Under the pieces are notes generated by a model, which worked only from the letters and a program-made list of their open reading frames with translations, did no database searches and was not told the origin of the DNA. A stretch of DNA of 45,886 bases from Oscillospiraceae bacterium (lineage in GTDB: Bacteria > Bacillota > Clostridia > Oscillospirales > Ruminococcaceae): positions 1-45,886 of the forward strand of contig JAQXGE010000062.1 of the NCBI GenBank assembly GCA_029006135.1. The letters run 5' to 3'. A program made the translations under genes and the position numbers. Shown piece after piece: positions 6,155-14,072 of this stretch; within the stretch, counting starts at the first letter, position 1, and each line of letters begins with the position of its first letter.

Positions 6155-6589
6155 TCAGAATGAAGCTTCAAAGTAGTACCAGTTTCCTTCAATCTGTTCC
6201 ACATACCCGTGGTTGTCACCCTTGCCGTGCCATTCCCATTCTGTTTCGGATTTTTTTGCAAGGGGCGCTCCGCAATTCTGGAAGGCGACCGGCGTTCCGT
6301 CATAGGAATAAAAGAACCCATAATATTTAGAGGAGGGCGCAATCCCGCGGCTGGACACCAGGTACTCCATAATGGGATGCTCACCGTCCCAGTAATTGAA
6401 GGTAACATACAAACTGCAAGTGGGCTGCTCATTCTCGGCAATCTCCTGCATGAGTGTTTCTTTGTGCGCATTGAAATAACGCAGAGTCTTTTGTTTTGGG
6501 GAAAACACCGTGCGTGTCAGCACAAGCAGGAGAATCACAGCCAGAACGATACAGGCAAAACCGATAATTCTTTTTGTTGCTTTCTCCAT
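6155..6589 (-). CDS. Membrane-anchored or secreted hypothetical protein
   Basis: A 144-residue protein. The N-terminus (residues 5-25, KRIIGFACIVLAVILLLVL) is one hydrophobic anchor with no lipobox. The remainder is an exported-looking domain rich in W and Y (FNYWDGEHPIMEYL, WEWHGKGDNHGYVEQIEGNWYYFE). I recognise no family. The start at 6589 has AAGGAG six bases upstream, better than an upstream in-frame ATG at 6667. It is the outermost gene of the minus-strand accessory block and lies head to head with spo0A. Confidence 0.6.
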   Translation of the reverse strand: MEKATKRIIGFACIVLAVILLLVLTRTVFSPKQKTLRYFNAHKETLMQEIAENEQPTCSLYVTFNYWDGEHPIMEYLVSSRGIAPSSKYYGFFYSYDGTPVAFQNCGAPLAKKSETEWEWHGKGDNHGYVEQIEGNWYYFEASF

Positions 6590-6667
6590 GTGACGCTCCT
6601 TCATCGTAATGTGTGGGTAAGCAAATTTTCGTTTAAACAAATCGTCTGGGAAAAAGTCAGGATACAT

Positions 6668-7128
6668 TTTGCCAGAACTGTTAATTCAAGTATAACAGAC
6701 GCACACTGATTTTGATAGAGAAAAGCTGAAAAATGTCGCTATCTTTCAAAATTTAATGCTCACATCCATCCGCGTCCCCCGTGATTAGTGAATACTTTCG
6801 GCCGTTTGATGTGCACCTCAAATGACAGGCATCTTTTGGGCGTATATCAAGCCGGAACGCCGGGCAAATTGCCCGGGAAAAGGCCGCGAAGGAATTTTTT
6901 TGCCGGATTTGGTAAAAGGCACAAGGAAAAGAAAAAAAGTAAGAGAAGAAAATCGTCACGAAAAGAAAATAAAAACCAAAGGAAAAGACGGAACAAGGTG
7001 ATAAATGCTGAAAAAAGTCGAAAAAAGGGGAACGAAACCTCTTGCATGATGTGGTAAAATATGGTAAAATTCCCATCGTAAAGAGAACGACCGCGGCGAA
7101 TATGCTGCTGACAGAGGAGAGAAGTACG
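6668..7128. other. Intergenic region upstream of spo0A with purine-rich tract
   Basis: No convincing gene. An open frame at 6788-7057 has no ribosome site and a low-complexity basic product. The region holds a hairpin (CCGGGCAAATTGCCCGG, about 6861-6878), then a tract at about 6918-7030 that is almost all A and G on the plus strand. AGTCGAA (7016-7022) and TGTCGCT (6734-6740) are near matches to the 0A box TGTCGAA. Two tandem ATGGTAAAAT-like strings lie at 7048-7070 and may include the -10 box. No clear promoter assignment is possible by eye. Confidence 0.45.
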
Positions 7129-7890
7129 ATGGATAAAATTAGGTTTTTGATGACGGATACCGGCGCTCAGACGACCGAACTTTGCAAGCGCGCATTGGAA
7201 GCAAAAGGCATTGACGTGACGGTGTGCGAGAAAAATGGTGCCAAGGCACTCAAGACCCTGTTGGAACTTCGCCCTCAGGCGGTGCTTTTGGACGCCTTTA
7301 TGCCGGATTTAGACGCAATCACTGTTAAACAGCGCTATGAGACGCAGGATACACATGGAACCCGTACAGTCTTTTTTGTCACAGGCGCGTTTCAGAGCGA
7401 AGAAGTTGAGCAGGACCTGCTGGATAACGGCTTTTCGTTCTTCTTTGTAAAGCCTTTTGATGAAAGCGTGCTGGTCAGCCGGGTGCTCAAAGCAGCTGGT
7501 ACGCAGAGCCGCCCGCAGCCGGTTTCGCAGGATTCCGATGAACTGACCGTTACCGAAATTCTGCATCAGGTGGGTGTGCCGGCACACATCAAAGGCTACC
7601 AATTCCTGCGGGATGCCATTTTGCTGGCGGTCGAGGACCATGAGTATATCAATGCTGTCACGAAGCGTCTTTATCCGGAGATTGCCAAACGCAACGGCAC
7701 CACCGCGTCCCGCGTTGAACGAGCCATCCGCCACGCGATTGAAGTGGCATGGGACCGCGGTGACGTGGATACGCTCAACAGCTATTTTGGCTACACCATC
7801 CACAACCTGCGCGGCAAACCGACAAACAGCGAGTTTATCGCCATGATTGCCGATAAAATTCGTCTGGATAAAAAACAGCGCCGCGCATGA
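7129..7890 (+). CDS. spo0A: Sporulation transcription factor Spo0A
   Basis: A 253-residue response regulator, the master switch of sporulation. The receiver domain (about 1-125) has the phospho-acceptor D55 in VLLDAFMPD, the switch Thr in FFVTGAF and the Lys in FFFVKPF. Of the usual acidic pair near residue 10, only D10 is present and is followed by Thr. The DNA-binding domain is unmistakable: TEILHQVGVPAHIKGYQFLR and SRVERAIRHAIEVAW, the recognition helix of Spo0A. The start at 7129 follows GAGGAGA; the open frame extends upstream but without signals. In Bacillus and Clostridia spoIVB lies directly upstream; here accessory cassettes intervene. Confidence 0.96.
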   Translation: MDKIRFLMTDTGAQTTELCKRALEAKGIDVTVCEKNGAKALKTLLELRPQAVLLDAFMPDLDAITVKQRYETQDTHGTRTVFFVTGAFQSEEVEQDLLDNGFSFFFVKPFDESVLVSRVLKAAGTQSRPQPVSQDSDELTVTEILHQVGVPAHIKGYQFLRDAILLAVEDHEYINAVTKRLYPEIAKRNGTTASRVERAIRHAIEVAWDRGDVDTLNSYFGYTIHNLRGKPTNSEFIAMIADKIRLDKKQRRA

Positions 7891-8428
7891 TTTAATTCCC
7901 TGTGGGTAAACGAATGCGGCCTTGATAATATGCCATCTTCTGAAGTGTAGGCAGGGCGCTTGTTAAACAAAGAACCAACAGAATAACTTTTGATGGTGAT
8001 TGGAGATTGGACCATCTCAGTGAAAATAAGCTATACATGGTTTAACGACCATGTATAGCTTATTTTTCTATTAAATTGCGTTGAATGGGGAAACTTTGAT
8101 AGAATAATCTTCAGGTAAGAGATAGGGAAATATTATATATTTGCAGAAGTTAAACAAAAAACGTATAATTGTATTATAATATTATGACAGCACAGGCGTG
8201 CTTACCGGCTCTGATCGATTGCTTTAGGTACAGTTAAAATTTTTTAAGTGAAATAAAGTGCCCTATTCTGTTGAGCTGTGGAATCAAATATTGTGATTCT
8301 TTCTGCCGCTTCGCTTATAGTATCGTTATGAAAAAATGAGGAGTGATATCAAGCGATGTTCAACGACATTATACCATTGCTGTTGAACATAGGCAGCGCG
8401 GGATGTCAAGGCGCAAATTCAAGGAAAG
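7891..8428. other. Intergenic region after spo0A
   Basis: No substantial gene. It contains the strong terminator at 8023-8067, then AT-rich sequence with several possible -10 boxes (TATAAT near 8174). A weak promoter (TTGTGA-19-TATAGT, 8291-8321) lies before GAGGAG at 8338 and a 26-codon frame at 8356-8436 (starting MFNDIIPLLLNIG). That frame overlaps the lysR stop codon and could be a leader peptide or a gene remnant. Confidence 0.4.
8023..8067. terminator. Perfect 19-bp bidirectional terminator
   Basis: AAAATAAGCTATACATGGT pairs without mismatch with its complement across a six-base loop (8042-8047) and ends in T-runs on both strands. It lies about 130 bases after the spo0A stop. It likely ends the spo0A transcript and insulates it from lysR read-through. 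Confidence 0.85.
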
Positions 8429-9322
8429 TTAATGAGTGATACCAAAGAAATAATCCTCAAATAGCATGAGCGGAGAGGTGCGGTCAGTGGATTTGCGAGT
8501 GATGAGAGCGGTTCTTGTGCGGAAAGGAGGGTCAAGATACAATTTGACCAACGAGCGACTGAGGTAGGCATTGGCTACTCCGGAAGATAGCATGGTGACT
8601 CCCATATCTGCACGCACCATAGCGATGAGACTGTCCATGGCAGGACAGACACACACAATTTTAGGGATGATGTGGTGGGCAGAGAAGATGTGATCCATTT
8701 CCATGCGAATACTGGTGATAGGCTCTAACGCTATAATGGGGATATCTTTTAAGTCTTCAATCCCAAGAATTTCTTTCCCGCCAAAATCACGTTTATTACT
8801 GGCAACCACAACAATCTGGTCTTCGGAAAATACCATTGTATTCAATTGCTGGGACAGCTTTTTTACCTGAGGGTAGTATATGTTGGTTATAGCTGCATCC
8901 AAACTCTGGTCGATAACCTGGTCAATCAGCTCGTTGCTCCAGGCTATCTTGAGATTTACTCGAATATTTGGGTATGCCTTGGAAAAAGCGCTGAGATATT
9001 CAGGAATATTTAGATGAGACAGTGTACTTAAAAGCCCTACGGATAGGCTGCCGCTAACCTCCTGACTCCGCAGGCGCATGGCTTGTTCCAGAGTTTCCAT
9101 ATCTTCGATGACTTTTTTTGCGTGCTGAACAAAACAAACTCCGGCATCAGTGAGACAAACCTTTCGTGTGGTACGCCGAAATAGTTTGACACCAAGTTCA
9201 TCTTCCAGTGCGCTGATTTGCTGCGATAAAGCCGGCTGTGTGACAAAGAGCTTTTCCGCGGCCTTGGAAAAGTTGGAAACCTCCGCCAGCATGACTACAT
9301 AGCGCAATTGAGATAACTCCAT
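8429..9322 (-). CDS. LysR-family transcriptional regulator
   Basis: A 297-residue protein of standard LysR length. Residues 1-60 form the winged helix-turn-helix (MELSQLRYVVMLAEVSNFSK, then AAEKLFVTQPALSQQISALE and LGVKLFRRTTR). The rest is the two-lobe effector domain. It is divergent from the EPSP-synthase-like gene across 149 bases that hold three TTATAA half-sites, so it probably senses a compound linked to the transporter module and controls it and itself. GGAAGGA precedes the start. It most resembles CysB/CynR-type regulators; the effector is unknown. Confidence 0.92.
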   Translation of the reverse strand: MELSQLRYVVMLAEVSNFSKAAEKLFVTQPALSQQISALEDELGVKLFRRTTRKVCLTDAGVCFVQHAKKVIEDMETLEQAMRLRSQEVSGSLSVGLLSTLSHLNIPEYLSAFSKAYPNIRVNLKIAWSNELIDQVIDQSLDAAITNIYYPQVKKLSQQLNTMVFSEDQIVVVASNKRDFGGKEILGIEDLKDIPIIALEPITSIRMEMDHIFSAHHIIPKIVCVCPAMDSLIAMVRADMGVTMLSSGVANAYLSRSLVKLYLDPPFRTRTALITRKSTDRTSPLMLFEDYFFGITH

Positions 9323-9343
9323 AAAATAATCCTTCCCTCAAAT

Positions 9344-9411
9344 TTATAACCACAGCTTATAAATTTGATTATAAATAATTATTTCACAAAAAGCAACCTC
9401 TTTGTTATTCT
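9344..9411 (+). promoter_or_regulatory. Divergent control region: TTATAA half-sites and promoter
   Basis: Three TTATAA half-sites stand at 9344-9349, 9357-9362 and 9369-9374, spaced 7 and 6 bases. This fits LysR-type dyads, whose sites are often ATA-N-TAT. Immediately downstream TTCACA (9383-9388), 17 bases, TATTCT (9406-9411) can serve as the promoter of the plus-strand genes, so bound LysR would sit just upstream of -35, the position for activation. Confidence 0.5.
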
Positions 9412-9471
9412 AATATTGTAATAGATCGCCGGCCTGGTCTAAAGAATATATTGCACAAGGAGGTTCAGATT

Positions 9472-10782
9472 GTGTATTATCTCGTTAACCCTACGGCTCA
9501 ACTTAACGGTGATGTAAATGTCCCTGGTTCCAAAAGCCAGACAGCCCGAGGACTGGTTCTTGGAACATTGGCTAAAGGAACCAGCCATATTTTGCACCCC
9601 ATGCTGAACTTGGACAATTATGACATTGCCGAATGCTGCCGCCGCCTCGGCGCTCAAGTTGACACGTCTGATGATGAAGATTGGGTTGTGACCAGCCCGG
9701 GCCTCGATGGATTACACGTTCCTTCGTCTGTTCTTGACGTTGGAAACTCGGGTACCGGCCTCTATTTTATCACCACGCTTGCTGCGATGCTTAAAGGAAA
9801 GAGCATCATCACCGGTGACTACCAGATTTGTTACCGCCCTATTGCACCCTTGCTGAATGCCATTCGAGAAATGGGCGGTACAGCAGTTTCCACGCGTGGA
9901 AATGAATTGGCACCTTTGATGGTGGAGGGGCCTATTGAGGGAGGACACACGGTTCATCTCAATGGCAAAAATGTGCAATGGGGGATTGGACTTATGGTAT
10001 GCTGTCCTGCTCTGAAGGACACCACTACCATCGTCTACGATACTACTTTGGGAGAACGCCCCTATGCAAATTTGACTATGGACTGGATGGATGCGGCTGG
10101 AGTTCATTTGGAAAACGACAACTACGAAAAATTCGTCATTCCCGGAAATCAACAGTACCATCCTTTCACAAAACGCACTGCTTGTGACTGGTGCTCTGCT
10201 AGCTATCCGATGGTGGCAACGGCAATCATGAAAGAAAAATGCCGTATCAAGCTGCTTGGCATGGACATTAATGATTTTATGGGAGAACGTCATTATGTGG
10301 ACTGGATCAACGAAATGGGAGGCCATGTTGAAGTTCTGAATGAAGGAAAAGACGGCGTTATCGTGGAAGGCGGGCACAAACTTCATGGCATAGAGATTGA
10401 CTGCGGTGATACGCCCGATGCGGTGCCGGCGCTGGCTGTTCTCGGCTGCTACGCAGAAGGGAAGATGAAACTTTACAATATTGCTGCCTGCCGTATGAAA
10501 GAGACAGACCGCGCAAAAACAATTGCGGGTGAGCTGCGCAAGATGGGTGCGCACATTGAAGAAGATGATGAGAGTATTACTATTTATCATTCTCCGCTTC
10601 ATGGGGCTACCATTAATGGCCACCAGGATCATCGCATCGTTATGGCGACCGCCTGCGCTGCACTTGGCGCAGATGGACCGAGCTTTATCGATTCGGTGGA
10701 ACATGTTGGCGTATCGTTCCCGCGGTTTTATGAGGAAATGACAAAGATTGGCGCCAACATAATGCGGCTGGCCAACAAATGA
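9472..10782 (+). CDS. EPSP-synthase-family protein (AroA-like, divergent active site)
   Basis: A 436-residue protein of the enolpyruvyl transferase fold (AroA/MurA). The GTG start at 9472 has AAGGAGG eight bases upstream. Conserved AroA features: GSKSxxxR at 19-26 (K21, S22, R26), GNSGT at 91-95, Gln169, RPY at 196-198, D316, KETDR at 343-347, DHR at 386-388, SFP at 415-417. Compared with E. coli AroA, Arg124 aligns with Tyr98, Lys411 with Val414, and the Ser169-Ser170 pair with Asn167-Val168. Two PEP contacts are thus gone, while Arg344 and Arg386 equivalents remain. It may bind a shikimate-like ligand yet do other chemistry. It heads a probable operon with a TAXI-TRAP transporter. It is unlikely to be the housekeeping AroA. 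Confidence 0.85.
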   Translation: MYYLVNPTAQLNGDVNVPGSKSQTARGLVLGTLAKGTSHILHPMLNLDNYDIAECCRRLGAQVDTSDDEDWVVTSPGLDGLHVPSSVLDVGNSGTGLYFITTLAAMLKGKSIITGDYQICYRPIAPLLNAIREMGGTAVSTRGNELAPLMVEGPIEGGHTVHLNGKNVQWGIGLMVCCPALKDTTTIVYDTTLGERPYANLTMDWMDAAGVHLENDNYEKFVIPGNQQYHPFTKRTACDWCSASYPMVATAIMKEKCRIKLLGMDINDFMGERHYVDWINEMGGHVEVLNEGKDGVIVEGGHKLHGIEIDCGDTPDAVPALAVLGCYAEGKMKLYNIAACRMKETDRAKTIAGELRKMGAHIEEDDESITIYHSPLHGATINGHQDHRIVMATACAALGADGPSFIDSVEHVGVSFPRFYEEMTKIGANIMRLANK

Positions 10783-10856
10783 TCCATTGGCTTTTTGTTT
10801 TGTGAATTCCGTGTTCACAGAATATGAACAGATAATCAAAAATCAAGGAGGAAAAA

Positions 10857-11915
10857 ATGAAAAAGTTTGCTACATCTTTTGTCGCGTCTATGATAGCTGT
10901 TTCAATGATCTTCTGCCTGGCAGCTTGCGGGAGCAGTGAAAATGCTTCTTCTGCGTCAACTTCTGCGGCAGCTTCCGCATCCACTGAAAATTCGGCAGCG
11001 CCCGAACGAACCGATAACCTTCGCATTACAATTGGTACTGCCGGTACAGCCGGTGCACTGTATCCTATGGGAGTGGCTATGGCGGAGACAATCACCAATC
11101 ATGTTGATGGAATCTCGGCTACCGGAGAGTCTACGGCTGCTTCTATCGAAAACTTGCGCAATCTTCACGAAGGCAAAATGGCTATGGGCATCTCCATGAG
11201 TGAGGTGTGCGCTTACGCTTATAAAGGAATCGGCGACTATGAAGGAAATGCCTATACTGATATCCGAGCAATGTTCGCAACGATTAACAACTATTTGCAG
11301 GTTTTTACGCTGAAAGACAGTGGTATCAATTCGATCGCTGATTTGGAAGGCAAAACTGTCAGCATGGGTTCTGCAGGCAGCGGCGGCGAAATGGCGGGCC
11401 GAGCGCTCCTGTCGGTTTATGGGCTGGACTATACCAAAATCAATGCCCAATTCATGGGTGAGTCCGATGGTGCGACCGCTCTGAAAGACGGTAAAATCGA
11501 TGCCATGATTGCTACCCATCCGCTGAATTCCGCTGCGCTCACCGAACTGACTACCTCTTGTGATGCAGTGCTCCTATCCATCGATGACGATGCGTTCTAT
11601 GATGCGTATCCTGCTTATGTACGCTGCACAATCCCCGCCGGTACATATCCCAACAACGATACTGATGTTGTTATTCCTCAGAACAGTGTCATTATGTGTA
11701 CGTCCATCAACAGCGGCTTAACGGATGACGATGTCTACGAAATCACAAAAGCAATTTGGGAAAATCGCGATGAGTGGGCAACCAGCGCAAAGAGCGTAGA
11801 AAAACAGGCTGTTTGGGACTCTGTCTTGGATAACATTGATTTGCCCATCCACCCCGGTGCTGTGCGCTATTTTGAAGAAAAGGGACTCACAATCCCTGAA
11901 AACCTGAAGGGTTAA
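10857..11915 (+). CDS. TAXI-family TRAP transporter solute-binding lipoprotein
   Basis: A 352-residue exported lipoprotein: signal peptide with lipobox LAAC (Cys23), a Ser/Ala-rich linker, then LRITIGTAGTAGALYPMG, the typical opening of TAXI (TRAP-associated extracytoplasmic immunoreceptor-like) binding proteins. It also has the family block LEGKTVSMGSAGSGGEMAGRALL. It would capture a small carboxylate outside the cell and hand it to the permease encoded next. AAGGAGG precedes the ATG. It lies 74 bases after the AroA-like gene and 65 before the permease. The ligand is unknown; glutamate and dicarboxylates are known for relatives. Confidence 0.92.
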   Translation: MKKFATSFVASMIAVSMIFCLAACGSSENASSASTSAAASASTENSAAPERTDNLRITIGTAGTAGALYPMGVAMAETITNHVDGISATGESTAASIENLRNLHEGKMAMGISMSEVCAYAYKGIGDYEGNAYTDIRAMFATINNYLQVFTLKDSGINSIADLEGKTVSMGSAGSGGEMAGRALLSVYGLDYTKINAQFMGESDGATALKDGKIDAMIATHPLNSAALTELTTSCDAVLLSIDDDAFYDAYPAYVRCTIPAGTYPNNDTDVVIPQNSVIMCTSINSGLTDDDVYEITKAIWENRDEWATSAKSVEKQAVWDSVLDNIDLPIHPGAVRYFEEKGLTIPENLKG

Positions 11916-11921
11916 AACGGC

Positions 11922-11950
11922 AGGGGGAAGGATGAAAGGTCCTTCCCCTT
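11922..11950 (+). other. Intercistronic hairpin between binding protein and permease
   Basis: AGGGGAAGGA pairs with TCCTTCCCCT around an eight-base loop, seven bases after the binding-protein stop. No long T-run follows, so it could act as an RNA stabiliser or partial terminator, letting the binding protein be made in excess of the permease. Confidence 0.6.
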
Positions 11951-11980
11951 ACTCTTTCATTCGAGAACTGAGGTAATACT

Positions 11981-13879
11981 ATGAATGGAACTTTGGATTC
12001 CAAAGGAATTAAAGCGCTGGACATAATCCTCTCCGTTGTGTGTTTTGTCGCTGCGATTTTTCATATCTTCATTGCATGGAGCACATCTATCAGCATTGTC
12101 CAACAGAGAGTATTCCATGTCTTTGTGATGATTTTGATCTATTTCCTCATGCAAGCCGAAAAATCGGCAAAGGCGGGGAAAAAAGCTCCCACAACAATCA
12201 ATACGGTCTGCACTGTGATGGTTGTGATAGCGGGAGGATACTTCTTGTCCCGTACTACACTGGATGCCATGTTGAAGCGTGGTATCCAAGGCGCAACTGA
12301 CATGGATATCGTGTTTGGTGTACTCCTGATTATTACGGTTATGTATATGGCCTGGAAAACAGTGGGCTGGGCACTGACGGTTTTAAGTGCGATTTTTATC
12401 GCATATGCTTTAGCTGGCCCTGTTATGCCTAACATTATTGCGCATAGAGGCTATGATATATCTTACATCACCAATTATGTTGCATGGACTAGCGAATCTA
12501 TTTTCGGTACTTGCGTCAGTGCGTGTGTCTCTTTTGTGGCTCTATATATCATTTTTGGTGAACTATTGGATAAGTTTGGCGCAGGGCAATTCTTCATTGA
12601 TATTGCCTATGCCCTTACAGGTAGAATGAAAGGCGGCCCTGCAGAGGCATCGGTGGTTTCCAGTGCGCTTATGGGCTCTATTAACGGTTCTGCTGTTGCC
12701 AATGTGGTCACTACCGGTACGTTCACTATTCCGCTGATGAAAAAAGTGGGCTATCGATCCGAGTTTGCTGCTGCGGTAGAGGCCGTGGCATCCACCGGCG
12801 GCCAGCTGCTGCCTCCAGTTATGGGCGCGGCTGCGTTTGTTATGGCAGACCTTACAGGGATTCCTTATTCAACGATTATTATTGCTGCTATTATCCCGGG
12901 ACTTCTTTACTATTTGAGCCTTGGAGTTTCAGTATACCTAGAAGCGGATAAGCGGGGGCTTGAGGCTGAAGACGGCAGTAAACTTGCAAATGTGAAGCAG
13001 GTGATGAAGGAAGGCTGGTATTACACACTTCCTATTCTGACCCTTATCGTGGCTCTTCTGGGATTTGGTCTGTCGCCAAATTACTCGGCCTTGTTCAGCA
13101 TTGCGGTTCTTCTGATTATTGGCTTTGTGAAAGAGTGGAAGACAAACCACCGGCTGCCTTTCAGAGAGGTGGCTGAGGCGCTGATAAAGGCGTCCAAGAC
13201 CACTGTGGCGGTCACTATTGCCTGTGCGTGCGCCGGTATCGTTATCGGCATCGTATCTATGACCGGTATCGGGATTAAGTTCACCAGCATCGTTTTTGAA
13301 CTTTCTAACGGAAACTTGCTCCTTATGCTTATACTCGTTATGATCGCGTGTATCGTGATGGGAATGGGGCTTCCGAGCACGGCGGCCTATATTATTGCCG
13401 CAACAGTGGGTGTGCCCAGTCTGGTGGCGGCAGGCATTCCGGAACTGTCAGCCAATTTGTTTGTGTTCTATTTTGCTATTATGTCTTTTATTACTCCGCC
13501 GGTAGCGGTGGCGGCCTATGCTGCTGCGGGCTTAGCGGATTGCAGCGCAAGCAAAACGGGTTGGTTAGCTTTTATGCTGGGACTTCCTGGCTTTATTATC
13601 CCCTATGTTTATGTTTACAATCCGGCGCTGTTGATTGTAGACACGCCCGTTATGGATACGTTGCTTATCGCAGTTTTGTCTACCTTTGCTGTGGTGCTTA
13701 TGTCTATGGCCGTTATCGGTTGGTTCAAGGGAAAGCTGAACGCGCTATTCCGACTCTTGATGGCGGTAGCAGCTATTCTTATGTTCGTGCCGGGTACAGT
13801 TTATGACGTGGCTGGAGTAATTTTGGGCGGTGCCCTGATAATCTCTTTGGTGGTCAGCAGACGTAAGGCAACAGTATGA
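11981..13879 (+). CDS. TRAP transporter fused permease (DctQ-DctM type)
   Basis: A 632-residue polytopic membrane protein, the size of the fused permeases that work with TAXI binding proteins. The N-terminal third has four or more helices replacing the small DctQ subunit, followed by a DctM-like unit. Motifs of that unit are GGPAEASVVSSALMGSINGS, VASTGGQLLPPVMGAAAFVMA, and MGMGLPSTAAYII with SFITPPVAVAAY in the second inverted half. It imports the substrate with Na+ (family knowledge). It is the last gene of the LysR-controlled module. Confidence 0.92.
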   Translation: MNGTLDSKGIKALDIILSVVCFVAAIFHIFIAWSTSISIVQQRVFHVFVMILIYFLMQAEKSAKAGKKAPTTINTVCTVMVVIAGGYFLSRTTLDAMLKRGIQGATDMDIVFGVLLIITVMYMAWKTVGWALTVLSAIFIAYALAGPVMPNIIAHRGYDISYITNYVAWTSESIFGTCVSACVSFVALYIIFGELLDKFGAGQFFIDIAYALTGRMKGGPAEASVVSSALMGSINGSAVANVVTTGTFTIPLMKKVGYRSEFAAAVEAVASTGGQLLPPVMGAAAFVMADLTGIPYSTIIIAAIIPGLLYYLSLGVSVYLEADKRGLEAEDGSKLANVKQVMKEGWYYTLPILTLIVALLGFGLSPNYSALFSIAVLLIIGFVKEWKTNHRLPFREVAEALIKASKTTVAVTIACACAGIVIGIVSMTGIGIKFTSIVFELSNGNLLLMLILVMIACIVMGMGLPSTAAYIIAATVGVPSLVAAGIPELSANLFVFYFAIMSFITPPVAVAAYAAAGLADCSASKTGWLAFMLGLPGFIIPYVYVYNPALLIVDTPVMDTLLIAVLSTFAVVLMSMAVIGWFKGKLNALFRLLMAVAAILMFVPGTVYDVAGVILGGALIISLVVSRRKATV

Positions 13880-14072
13880 TTGCTGAGGCTGGCCGGATGT
13901 GAAACACGCTGCCATAGAGGCAGAGAGATAGTCCTCTTTGTGTAGACACTCGAAAAAACAGAATTTCGAGGCTGCATGAAGGGGACTATATCATTTTACA
14001 AAAGTGAGGTGGATTTTTCTGACAGGGTTTTGTATAATAATGTCAGAAATATGATTTTGTGAGGTGTGAAAT
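13880..14072. promoter_or_regulatory. Intergenic region with ispDF promoter and CTGACA dyad
   Basis: A small hairpin (CTCGAAA/TTTCGAG, 13949-13970) without a T-run follows the permease. Ahead of ispDF a TATAAT (14033-14038) lies inside an inverted repeat CTGACA (14020-14025) / TGTCAG (14041-14046), so a repressor bound to this dyad would cover the -10 box. The -35 box is weak. Confidence 0.45.

Noticed and set aside
6788-7057. An 89-codon plus-strand frame with a very basic product before spo0A
   Set aside because: It starts with GTG without a ribosome site and its lysine/arginine content only reflects the purine-rich tract. It runs into the spo0A leader.
8356-8436. A 26-codon frame starting MFNDIIPLLLNIG as a real gene
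   Set aside because: It has a plausible but distant GAGGAG and a weak promoter, yet no family match and it overlaps the lysR end. It is mentioned only as a possible leader or remnant.
9712-10839. A 375-codon minus-strand frame opposite the AroA-like gene
   Set aside because: Antisense shadow; residue make-up (many Cys, His, Asn) is unlike a protein, and the plus-strand gene shows clear family motifs.
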